Positions 1 through 5,905 of a DNA stretch of 13,142 nucleotides are shown piece by piece. The stretch spans positions 1-13,142 of the forward strand of contig JBNKLQ010000177.1 in NCBI GenBank assembly GCA_050292445.1, in the 5' to 3' direction. Source of the stretch: Leptofilum sp050292445. GTDB taxonomy: Bacteria > Chloroflexota > Anaerolineae > Promineifilales > Promineifilaceae. Below the pieces are notes generated by a model, which saw nothing but the letters and a program-made list of their open reading frames with translations, was not told the origin of the DNA and made no database searches. How positions within the stretch are numbered: position 1 is the first letter of the stretch; every line of letters starts with the position of its first letter. The position numbers and the translations under genes were made by a program.

Positions 1-89
1 GTGTACATCCTCTGCAGAGTGTAAAACTGTTATAACAGCCATGCTCACGGTCATGAGCGGCATGGACCCTCACATGATTAGTGAAACCT

Positions 90-122
90 GGAATGGGATT
101 GGATTGGTATGGTATGGTTTGG
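90..122 (+). repeat. GG-tract pentanucleotide run (possible G-quadruplex)
   Basis: Seven G-tracts (90-91, 95-97, 101-102, 106-107, 111-112, 116-117, 121-122) are each separated by exactly three A/T bases, giving a degenerate GGNNT repeat. The + strand could form two-layer G-quadruplexes. The regularity is seen directly; the structure is inferred. Confidence 0.6.
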
Positions 123-145
123 TTAGTTTGTTGGTTAAGATGATC

Positions 146-167
146 CTCCGCAATGGATTTTGCGGAG
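146..167. repeat. Perfect 8-bp hairpin
   Basis: CTCCGCAA and TTGCGGAG enclose a 6-nt loop (TGGATT). GATC flanks both sides, so the stem can be extended past a one-base bulge. No T-run follows, so it is not a standard terminator. Confidence 0.55.
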
Positions 168-527
168 TGATCGAGGTCCCGTTTTGGAAGCTGTGGAGTT
201 GGCTTAGATGTCTAGAAGCTTTTGGTAGAAGTGTAACCACCGCCTGCTGCGAGTCAAAACCTTATTGTCAGCCACCCTTGTTTAAACCTTCATGTCACAT
301 TTATTCCCACACTTGTTGAGTAGCCACCATAAGTCTACTCAGCCTTGCTTGCATTACTTTAGATGGCATGGGGGAATGGAACCAGCAGGATGAAAGCGAG
401 GAGAGCTAGGAGGGCCTCTCCAACAGTCAAGCCTGTGGAAGCTGCACTACGCTTAGTTTAATTCCGCTGTTGCTTTGATGTAATCTTTTTCAGACCCCCG
501 GGTCATTATGTAAGAAATATTACTCGT

Positions 528-1316
528 TTATTTATAACATTGCATCTGTTTATCAATTCTTGCCATGCGTGTGATTTGAACATCCTGGGCACACGTATGG
601 AGGCTTCGTTCCCTCTTTCTCGGAACGGGGTATGACAGATGCACTCTTGGATGTAGTGGTGCTTCTCCTTTATCCCCATCACCCTCATCTCCCCCTTGAT
701 CATTGCTCTCCTCTTGAACTTGATCATGGAATTCATCTTCTTCATCTTCTACGGTTGGGTCTTCCAACTCCGGCAGTTCCGCCACGGTGGTGAGGCCAAA
801 ATGCTGCAGGAATTCCGGGGTGCTGCCGTATAAAATCGGCCGTCCGGGGGTTTCCATGCGCCCGATTTCTTCGATGAGTCCCTTGCTGAGCAGCGTGCGC
901 AGCGAGCCATCGGAATTGACGCCGCGAATCTGGTCAATTTGCGGCCGGGTGATGGGCTGCATGTAGGCTACGATTGCCAGCACTTCTAGCGCTGCCTGGC
1001 TGAGCCGGGTTGTTAGTTCAAGCCCTAAAAAGCGCTCAATCACATCGCTGGATTCTGGTGCGGTGGTAAGCTGCACGTCGTTGCCGGTCCACTGGAGCCG
1101 CAAGCCGCGCGTCGCGTACTCAACCTCCAGCGAATCGAGCAAATTTTTCACGACGGCGGTTGTCGTTTCCAGCGCTTTAGACAGGCGGTGCATGGACACT
1201 GGCCCGCTGGCGACAAATAGGACGCTTTCCAGCAGCGCCGTTAAATTTACGGTCTCATTTTGAATAGAATCGGATGTTTCCATGGTGGCTAACTTTGCCT
1301 TGTTGCTTATAATCAC
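528..1316 (-). CDS. scpB: Segregation and condensation protein B
   Basis: ScpB is the winged-helix partner of ScpA and Smc in the bacterial condensin that organises and segregates the chromosome. The core is clear at about residues 24-184: a first winged-helix domain from LLESVLFVASGP, then LSQAALEVLAIVAYMQPIT, RGVNSDGSLRTLLSKGLIEE and the hallmark GRPILYGSTPEFLQHFGL. The first codon is GTG at 1316; an ATG at 1283 (protein beginning METSDS) is an equally plausible start, and neither has a strong ribosome binding site. Residues 185-262 are unusual for the family: a strongly acidic stretch (about 185-218), then a basic, low-conservation tail ending in KQMQCYK. The tail may be readthrough into sequence that replaced the original end. 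scpA is not adjacent; the divergent neighbour is a dipeptidase 105 bp away. Confidence 0.9.
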   Translation of the reverse strand: MIISNKAKLATMETSDSIQNETVNLTALLESVLFVASGPVSMHRLSKALETTTAVVKNLLDSLEVEYATRGLRLQWTGNDVQLTTAPESSDVIERFLGLELTTRLSQAALEVLAIVAYMQPITRPQIDQIRGVNSDGSLRTLLSKGLIEEIGRMETPGRPILYGSTPEFLQHFGLTTVAELPELEDPTVEDEEDEFHDQVQEESNDQGGDEGDGDKGEAPLHPRVHLSYPVPRKRERSLHTCAQDVQITRMARIDKQMQCYK

Positions 1317-1350
1317 GCTTTAGGTTCTGTCTTTGACCCAAAACGAGTGG

Positions 1351-1356
1351 ATTATA
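1351..1356 (-). promoter_or_regulatory. Candidate -10 box for scpB
   Basis: On the minus strand this reads a perfect TATAAT directly preceded by TG, about 35 nt before the GTG start and 68 nt before the ATG alternative. No convincing -35 hexamer is found at 16-18 bp spacing. Confidence 0.35.
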
Positions 1357-1421
1357 CACGCAAACTGGTAAACGGCAGAAAAATGTGCTGGTTACTATCA
1401 TAAACCTAAACGGAGACGAAG

Positions 1422-2783
1422 ATGTCCGATCCCATTTCCCACGTTCGTGAGCACCAATCTGATTATTTAGCTGAATTAATTGATTTTTTGCGTATTCCCA
1501 GCATCAGTACGCAGCCAGAACGAAAGGAGGATACGGCCGTTGCCGCCCAATGGCTGGCGGATAAATTGACACAGGCTGGACTGGAAAATGTAGAAATCAT
1601 TGTCACCCAACGCCATCCCCTGGTCTACGCCGATTGGCTGCACGCAGGCGACGCCCCCACGGTGCTCATCTATGGCCATTACGATGTGCAGCCCGCCGAG
1701 CCGCTGGAGCTGTGGGACTCACCGCCCTTTGAACCGGCAGTGCGTGACGATTTTTTGTATGGGCGGGGCTCGTCGGATGACAAGGGGCAGGTGTATGTGC
1801 ATGTGAAGGCAGTCGAGGCGATTTTAAAGAATAACGGCCGTTTGCCAGTCAACGTCAAATTTATTGTGGAAGGGGAAGAGGAGAGCGGCGGTGAGAGCCT
1901 GACCGCTTTTATTCCACAAAATAAAGAAAAATTGGCCGCCGATGTGGCACTGGTCTCTGACACAGCGATGGTGAGCGCTCAGCAGCCGGCGATTGTGTAC
2001 GGCCTGCGCGGCATGTGCTACGCCTTCATCGACATCGTGGGGCCAAAGCGAGATTTACATTCCGGCAGCTTTGGCGGTGGCATCAACAATCCGCTGAATG
2101 TGTTGAGCCACCTTATTGCCAAGTTGAAGGATGAAGACGGCCGTATTCTCATTCCGGGGTTTTACGACAAGGTACGGCCGTTAAGCGAGCGAGAGCGCGA
2201 AATTCTGGCCCAATTTCCCCTGGACGAAGCCGTCTGGCTGGCCGAAACCGGCGCGCCAGAGCCGTGGGGCGAACCGGAGTACACGCTGGTGGAGCGGCTG
2301 GGGGCCCGGCCCACGCTGGATGTGCATGGCATCATCGGCGGCTACACGGGTGAGGGCGCCAAGACGGTGCTGCCGTCCAAAGTCCATGCCAAATTGAGTA
2401 TGCGTTTGGTGCCAGATCAGGACCCGGATGAAATCGGCCGTTTGCTCAAGGCGTATATTGCTGAGCTAACGCCGCCCAGCGTGACGGTGGAAGTAACGGT
2501 CGGACACGGCGCACCTGCCAGCATCACCGACTTCAACATTCCGGCCATGCAAGCGGCGGCTAAAGCGTACGCCGCCGCCTTTGGTCAGGAGCCGGTTTTC
2601 ATGCGTGAGGGCGGTTCGATTCCGGTGGTGTCGCAGTTCCAGAGCGAGCTGGGGCTAGAAACGGTGTTGATGGGCTTTGGCCTGCCCGGCGACCAGATTC
2701 ACGCGCCTAACGAGCGGTTTTATCTGCCCAACTTCTATCGCGGCATCGAAACCAGCATCCATTTTTTGCAGGGTCTTGCTTGA
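1422..2783 (+). CDS. M20-family metallodipeptidase (CNDP/DapE-like)
   Basis: This predicted cytosolic di-zinc peptidase of family M20 probably hydrolyses dipeptides or small peptides. The family motifs appear in order: YGHYDVQP (H86 metal ligand, D88 catalytic partner), YGRGSSDDKG (bridging Asp at 119/120), EGEEESGG (E153 as general base, E154 as ligand), VSDTAM (D180), RDLHSGSFGG in the lid/dimerisation domain (H213) and GDQIHAPNE (H427). Length 453 aa is normal for the CNDP-type branch. The start is supported by GGAG at 1412-1415, six bases before ATG. There is no signal peptide, arguing for amino-acid recycling inside the cell. The gene is monocistronic, divergent from scpB, and contains four copies of ACGGCCGT in three different codon frames. 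Exact substrate cannot be told from sequence. Confidence 0.93.
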   Translation: MSDPISHVREHQSDYLAELIDFLRIPSISTQPERKEDTAVAAQWLADKLTQAGLENVEIIVTQRHPLVYADWLHAGDAPTVLIYGHYDVQPAEPLELWDSPPFEPAVRDDFLYGRGSSDDKGQVYVHVKAVEAILKNNGRLPVNVKFIVEGEEESGGESLTAFIPQNKEKLAADVALVSDTAMVSAQQPAIVYGLRGMCYAFIDIVGPKRDLHSGSFGGGINNPLNVLSHLIAKLKDEDGRILIPGFYDKVRPLSEREREILAQFPLDEAVWLAETGAPEPWGEPEYTLVERLGARPTLDVHGIIGGYTGEGAKTVLPSKVHAKLSMRLVPDQDPDEIGRLLKAYIAELTPPSVTVEVTVGHGAPASITDFNIPAMQAAAKAYAAAFGQEPVFMREGGSIPVVSQFQSELGLETVLMGFGLPGDQIHAPNERFYLPNFYRGIETSIHFLQGLA

Positions 2784-2807
2784 TTATTTGCACTGTCGGA
2801 GCTTGAA

Positions 2808-3068
2808 TTAAGACGGTAGTAGACCTTCTGAAAATGTAAGAAAGCATACCTCTTCGTTTCCTTTCAGGAAAGCAGTAACTTGCTCTTTGGCGAATGGGTG
2901 CAAGTTAGTGTATTCATCCGCCAAATACTCGACTACTTCTTCATATGTCCAGGGGCCAAGTGAGGCTTTATACGAAGGGTATTCTTCTTGAATCTCACGC
3001 CAAGAGGTATAAGTGCGCCTTGAAAGGAGAATGCTGTTTTGGGTATAAATAATATGAAGTTTCATCAT
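2808..3068 (-). CDS. Small protein of unknown function
   Basis: An 86-aa frame begins with two consecutive ATG codons (MMKLHIIYTQ). I do not recognise the family. The composition is globular and protein-like: an aromatic, charged middle (SWREIQEEYPSYKASLGPWTYEEVVEYLADEY) and a C-terminus with no membrane segment. Only a weak GGATGG precedes the start. It lies 21 bp after the MFS stop on the same strand, so it may be cotranscribed with the transporter. A decayed copy of its first ten codons, with an in-frame stop, lies at 4436-4465 on the far side of the transporter. That supports this being a real gene or a mobile or duplicated unit rather than chance. Confidence 0.55.
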   Translation of the reverse strand: MMKLHIIYTQNSILLSRRTYTSWREIQEEYPSYKASLGPWTYEEVVEYLADEYTNLHPFAKEQVTAFLKGNEEVCFLTFSEGLLPS

Positions 3069-3086
3069 GATCTATCCATCCCAGCC
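3036..3086 (-). repeat. 51-nt repeat, copy 1 (5' end of small gene)
   Basis: This copy matches 4433-4483 at 41 of 51 positions without gaps, in the same orientation. On the minus strand it covers 18 nt of leader and the first 11 codons of the 86-aa gene. The conserved blocks are ATATGAAGT, ATGATCTA and ATCCCAGCC as read on the plus strand. Confidence 0.7.
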
Positions 3087-3089
3087 CGG

Positions 3090-4328
3090 TTATTCAGCTA
3101 AGGCCGTTTCTACAGATGGTGCCAAGCGAAATACGCCCAGCAGCAGCGGCAGGACAAATAAATTGAGGATCGCCAAGGCGCGGAAAACGTTGATAAAACC
3201 GATGTTGTCTGTGAGGCCGGTAGACACGCCATCGCCGATGGCGGAGCCGATGTTCGAGACGGCCATGGAGATGGCAAACATAGACCCGGCAATGCGGGCA
3301 TCGGTGCGGGTCATGGAGAGGACCATGTAGGTAGTCCAATGCAGCCCCAGGACAATGCCCCAGAAGAGCGCCAGGGTGAGAACGGCCGTAATCGACCCGG
3401 CAAAACTAAACACCACTCCCCCAATGGAAACCAATCCAGCGACAATCATGGCAGTCGTGCGGCGGCTGGTCTTGGCAATGAGCCAGCTGGTGGCCAATGC
3501 ACCTATGACTGTGCCGATCCCTTTCAGTGCGCCATACGTGCCGATTTGCGTTTCCACCGCCCCTAGCTTTTCACTCATGTAAAATGTCACCAGCCCTTCA
3601 GTGCCCTGGTAGGCGATCCAGGACAAAATGCCGTACGCGGCAAAAATAAGGTATTGCGGCGACAGTAAGGCTCGAAACGCCTGCCATTCAAACGTAGGCT
3701 TGGTGGTGTCTTTGGGTGGCTCTTGCACCTGAAGCACCCAAAAGAGGGGCACGGCCATCAGCAAGGCGATGATCATAAACACCCAAAAGTAGCCCAGCGT
3801 TGAGGCAATCCAGCCAATAAGCAAAGACATGACGATGATGCCAACGGCCCGCCCGCTAGTCATGATGCTTTGCACGCGGCTTTGTTCTGCCAGAGGCGTA
3901 ATGTCTACCGCCAGCGCATCGGCCGTGGTGTCGAAGAGGGCCACGGCAAAAGAAGCGGCCAAAATGAGGACGAGGAAGAGGGGGTAATTTTCACCGGGAT
4001 TGATGAAGCCTGCCAAAAAGATACCCGCCATGCTGATGATGAGGGCCACAACAATGTAGGGTAGCCGGTGGCCGCGCCCAAACAGGTTCACCCGGTCGCT
4101 CAACATACCGTAGAAGATTTTGAAGATGAAGGGGACCAGCAGCAGGGTAAACAGCAGGCCAATCAGATCCGCGTCGATGTTGAAGGTGTTGAGGTATGGC
4201 TTGGCAAAATTGCCGGTGAAAGCCACGATAATGCCCTGGACAAAATAGAGCATACCAAACATCAGGTAGCGGAAACTGCGGGAGCGGTCGGTGACCAGTT
4301 TGCCAGAAGCCGAGGCGGAAACGTTCAT
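3090..4328 (-). CDS. Major facilitator superfamily transporter
   Basis: A 412-aa inner-membrane protein with about 12 hydrophobic helices, of the MFS 1/AmpG-like kind. After TM1 (YLMFGMLYFVQGIIVAF) comes LIGLLFTLLLVPFIFKIFYGMLSDR, with a loop corresponding to the MFS cytoplasmic motif between TM2 and TM3. Next is FDTTADALAVDITP, a segment resembling the DxxxDA motif of AmpG-type permeases, and a long central loop near residues 190-205. I chose ATG at 4328 rather than the longer frame from 4403. AGGA lies 8 bases before this ATG, the protein then begins close to TM1, and the extra 25 residues of the longer form look non-coding. Substrate is unknown. ACGGCCGT at 3382 lies inside. The gene is flanked by the two 51-nt repeat copies. 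Confidence 0.88.
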   Translation of the reverse strand: MNVSASASGKLVTDRSRSFRYLMFGMLYFVQGIIVAFTGNFAKPYLNTFNIDADLIGLLFTLLLVPFIFKIFYGMLSDRVNLFGRGHRLPYIVVALIISMAGIFLAGFINPGENYPLFLVLILAASFAVALFDTTADALAVDITPLAEQSRVQSIMTSGRAVGIIVMSLLIGWIASTLGYFWVFMIIALLMAVPLFWVLQVQEPPKDTTKPTFEWQAFRALLSPQYLIFAAYGILSWIAYQGTEGLVTFYMSEKLGAVETQIGTYGALKGIGTVIGALATSWLIAKTSRRTTAMIVAGLVSIGGVVFSFAGSITAVLTLALFWGIVLGLHWTTYMVLSMTRTDARIAGSMFAISMAVSNIGSAIGDGVSTGLTDNIGFINVFRALAILNLFVLPLLLGVFRLAPSVETALAE

Positions 4329-4432
4329 GTGGATTGTCCTGTTGCTGTGTGGTGTTTGTATGTAAATCGAGGCAAAGTGTACCCGACTGTTCAGATTCAG
4401 CAATGCAGATTTTAGGTGGCACAGCCGGATAA

Positions 4433-4483
4433 GTTTTAGCTATAGATGATATGAAGTATTATGATGATCTACGAATCCCAGCC
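4433..4483 (-). pseudogene. Decayed 5' fragment of the 86-aa gene (repeat copy 2)
   Basis: On the minus strand the region aligned to the start of the small gene reads I-I-I-L-H-I-I-Y-S-stop against M-M-K-L-H-I-I-Y-T-Q. The start codon is ATC instead of ATG and codon 10 is TAA (4436-4438). The similarity (41/51) ends shortly after, so only the leader and first codons survive. It sits 35 bp downstream of the antitoxin stop and upstream of the MFS gene. Confidence 0.6.
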
Positions 4484-4517
4484 GTATTCTTCAACCAACT
4501 CAAATTGATTTCTGGCT

Positions 4518-4844
4518 TTAGGAATCGCTAGCTTCGATTCGTTTTTCCAAATGGGCAATCATGTCTTCGGTCAAGCCTTCTTCTGGTTCGGCAGCTTCCC
4601 TTTCAGCCAAAAAAGCCTTCGTTTTTGCTAGAGAGGCTTCGCCTAAACTGTCCAGCAGTTTTTCATAACTAGCTTTTTGCTCTCCGATGGCTATTTCGGG
4701 CAGCACTTGAATGGTGTAGGTGGAGGCGATCTGACGGGTCAGCATATAAACGATGTATTGATTGAGTGATACGCCCTCTTGCTGAGCCAGAGATTCAAGC
4801 TCATTGTGTAATGTTTCTGGTAGCCTAAGTGTAAAACGTCCCAT
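4518..4844 (-). CDS. Ribbon-helix-helix antitoxin
   Basis: A 108-aa protein whose N-terminus (RFTLRLPETLHNELESLAQQEGVSLNQYIVYML, residues 3-35) is a ribbon-helix-helix DNA-binding domain of the HicB/Arc type, with one beta strand and two helices that dimerise and bind operators. The C-terminal half is acidic and helical (AFLAEREAAEPEEGLTEDM), as is usual for the flexible toxin-neutralising part of antitoxins. GAGGG precedes ATG by about seven bases. The gene lies 14 bp downstream of the PIN-domain gene on the same strand, and the pairing is what makes the antitoxin call. It probably represses the shared promoter at 5288-5316, alone or with the toxin. Confidence 0.82.
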   Translation of the reverse strand: MGRFTLRLPETLHNELESLAQQEGVSLNQYIVYMLTRQIASTYTIQVLPEIAIGEQKASYEKLLDSLGEASLAKTKAFLAEREAAEPEEGLTEDMIAHLEKRIEASDS

Positions 4845-4858
4845 AATGATTCCCTCGT

Positions 4859-5281
4859 TTATTTCGCTAAAATCGTAACAAATTCCAGCGGTGTCATGAC
4901 GACTAAACCTAATTCTGCCTGAGCTTTGCGAAAATCTTTTATGTTTGCCGTCACAAGGAGCGCATTGGCATTCATAGCGCAGTCAATTACTAAATCATCC
5001 CCTGGATCGGGTGATGCCGGACGCCAGGTGTAGTGAACAGAAATAAAACTGGCTTTGAGAAGCAAAGTTTTGAGCGCTGTTTGAGCCTTGAGCCATTTGG
5101 TGGGCGTAAATTTTCGTGTAAGTACATCTTTGTATTCGTAAGCCAAAGCATCTGAAACGCAAACCTGAATCAATCCTGCTAACCAGGCATCAATGAGCAG
5201 CCCGCAGGCACCTCTTTTCTTCGTTAATCCCTCAAAGAGAATATTGGTATCAAACACAACCCGATACAATTTGTTGCTCAT
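4859..5281 (-). CDS. PIN-domain toxin (putative RNase)
   Basis: A 140-aa PIN-domain protein, probably a magnesium-dependent endoribonuclease toxin. Acidic positions fit the fold: D11 in VFDTN, E49 in AYEYKDVL, the cluster PDPGDDLVID (D92, D95, D96, D100) and TANIKDF (D116). The arrangement and the motif DPGDDLVIDCAMNANALLVT resemble the family annotated as putative toxin, PIN family (COG1569). The toxin precedes the antitoxin, the reverse of most VapBC loci. A near-consensus promoter places the transcript start at or within a few bases of the ATG, so the mRNA may be leaderless. RNA target unknown. No ACGGCCGT copies occur in the pair, which would fit acquisition, but the genes are short. Confidence 0.85.
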   Translation of the reverse strand: MSNKLYRVVFDTNILFEGLTKKRGACGLLIDAWLAGLIQVCVSDALAYEYKDVLTRKFTPTKWLKAQTALKTLLLKASFISVHYTWRPASPDPGDDLVIDCAMNANALLVTANIKDFRKAQAELGLVVMTPLEFVTILAK

Positions 5282-5287
5282 GACATC

Positions 5288-5316
5288 ATTATAGCACTGT
5301 ATTTGATGTCTTTAAA
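5288..5316 (-). promoter_or_regulatory. Promoter of the PIN/antitoxin operon
   Basis: Minus strand: -35 TTTAAA (5316-5311), 17-bp spacer, perfect -10 TATAAT (5293-5288). The expected transcription start is near 5281, the first base of the toxin ATG, implying a leaderless mRNA. Confidence 0.55.
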
Positions 5317-5450
5317 GGCTTTTTTGAAATTAAACGGGTTTGAATCATTGCTTATGTATCCCAACCATGTTGCTGGGCTACGGCCGTTCCCCATTCCGAT
5401 CTAACCAGGTAAGAAACAATCTCGCCAGTGGAGGTGAATCTGGTGCCGGA

Positions 5451-5476
5451 TGTGGGGCAACGGCCGTTTTCCCACA
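5451..5476. repeat. 26-nt palindrome centred on AACGGCCGTT
   Basis: TGTGGG (5451-5456) and CCCACA (5471-5476) are placed symmetrically around AACGGCCGTT (5459-5468). Only two intervening positions per side fail to pair fully, one of them a G-T wobble. It has no unpaired loop of its own, so as RNA it would open at the centre; as DNA it is a cruciform or dimeric-protein site candidate. Confidence 0.55.
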
Positions 5477-5553
5477 CAACTGTTTTTACTGGGTGAATCG
5501 TCAGGTCGGGAGGATTTATGTCCTAAATGAAGTGGACATTGGCAAAATTTTGC

Positions 5554-5581
5554 TTGACACTGGTATCTGTTTTGTTATAAT
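5554..5581 (+). promoter_or_regulatory. Consensus promoter for tRNA-Asn
   Basis: A perfect TTGACA (5554-5559) and a perfect TATAAT (5576-5581) are separated by 16 bp. Transcription should start about 7 bases later, near 5588, just before the tRNA. This is the strongest housekeeping-type promoter in the window. Confidence 0.85.
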
Positions 5582-5595
5582 TCCGCACGCTGCAT

Positions 5596-5667
5596 TCCTC
5601 AGTAGCTCAACGGCAGAGCACGCGGCTGTTAACCGCGGGGTTGTTGGTTCGAATCCAACCTGAGGAG
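5596..5667 (+). tRNA. tRNA-Asn (anticodon GTT)
   Basis: A full cloverleaf can be drawn. The acceptor stem TCCTCAG (5596-5602) pairs with CTGAGGA (5660-5666), followed by discriminator G. The D arm is GCTC/GAGC. The anticodon stem CGCGG/CCGCG encloses CTGTTAA with anticodon GTT at 5628-5630. The variable loop is 5 nt and the T arm is GTTGG-TTCGAAT-CCAAC. CCA is not encoded. The gene has its own promoter and terminator and appears to be a single-gene transcript. Confidence 0.97.
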
Positions 5668-5669
5668 CT

Positions 5670-5702
5670 AAAAACGACAGGTCATTGGCCTGTCGTTTTT
5701 CT
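5670..5702 (+). terminator. Intrinsic terminator of tRNA-Asn
   Basis: The stem ACGACAGG/CCTGTCGT (5674-5681 and 5689-5696) with a 7-nt loop is flanked by an A-run and a T-run, giving a classic hairpin plus U-tract just after the tRNA. The A-run could also serve minus-strand transcripts. Confidence 0.92.
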
Positions 5703-5794
5703 TTTCTCTCAATTGAACAAACCTCCATTCTCAAGTACACTTCAATCACCTATTTTTCCACTGCTTAACATTTAACAGAAGTAACTATACAAAC

Positions 5795-5854
5795 AGACCC
5801 TAAGGGTTTGCTCTTGACTAATTTAACTTGTGAAAGGTCAAACCCTTAGGGTCT
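5795..5854. repeat. Long inverted repeat upstream of gpmI
   Basis: Perfect 16-bp arms AGACCCTAAGGGTTTG (5795-5810) and its complement (5839-5854) enclose a 28-nt spacer. Each arm contains an odd-centred palindrome, CCCT-A-AGGG. An outer pair GTAACTA/TAGTTAC (5781-5787 and 5871-5877) could extend it. It lies in the gpmI leader, 51 bp before the ATG. There is no U-run, so it is not a standard terminator. Likely a dispersed palindromic element of MITE or REP type, or a leader structure. Confidence 0.8.
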
Positions 5855-5905
5855 CGCCTAGGAACCTAAATAGTTACAAACTGAAATCCCTGAAAGGAGT
5901 TTCTA

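Larger units (their letters stand above)
1..527. other. Gene-poor, hairpin-rich stretch of unknown nature
   Basis: I see no convincing gene here. The stretch is dense in inverted repeats: palindromes CTCTGCAGAG (10-19) and CTGTTATAACAG (27-38), a bulged hairpin at 39-65, an 8-bp stem CTCCGCAA/TTGCGGAG with a 6-nt loop (146-167), a stem TGAGTAG/CTACTCA (317-341) and GGAGAG/CTCTCC (400-421). A G-rich pentanucleotide run lies at 90-122. The only long open frame (41-319, +) has no domain I recognise and no good ribosome binding site. It could be a structured RNA, the non-coding end of a mobile element, or decayed sequence. None of the tmRNA, SRP RNA or RNase P landmarks I know are visible. The left window edge prevents a decision. 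Confidence 0.5.
5282..5595. other. Spacer between toxin operon and tRNA-Asn
   Basis: A 314-bp spacer without a credible gene. It holds the toxin promoter, two ACGGCCGT copies (5380 and 5460), a 26-nt palindrome centred on the second copy, and the tRNA promoter. A plus-strand open frame from 5340 runs into the tRNA and is not coding. Confidence 0.6.

Noticed and set aside
41..319. 92-aa open frame on the plus strand
   Set aside because: No ribosome binding site, no recognisable domain, Trp/Cys-rich composition, and it runs through the G-rich repeat and hairpins.
1..480. IS110-type element end as an annotated mobile element
   Set aside because: No transposase, target duplication or defined terminus is visible; it is kept only as a hypothesis.
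506..745. 79-aa minus-strand frame overlapping the scpB 3' end
   Set aside because: It overlaps scpB in another frame and has no domain. It could become relevant only if the scpB tail proves to be inserted sequence.
1333..1358. TTGACC and TATACA as a plus-strand dipeptidase promoter
   Set aside because: The spacing is only 14 bp, too short for a normal sigma-70 promoter.
4329..4403. Longer MFS start at 4403
   Set aside because: The 25 extra residues are not membrane or signal sequence, and AGGA is correctly placed before ATG 4328.
5340..5663. 107-aa plus-strand frame ending inside the tRNA
   Set aside because: It reads through the tRNA promoter and most of the tRNA and has no domain.
5516..5749. 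Minus-strand frame containing VGFEPTTPRLTAACSAVELLRN
   Set aside because: This is the well-known spurious protein produced by reading antisense through a tRNA gene, here tRNA-Asn.
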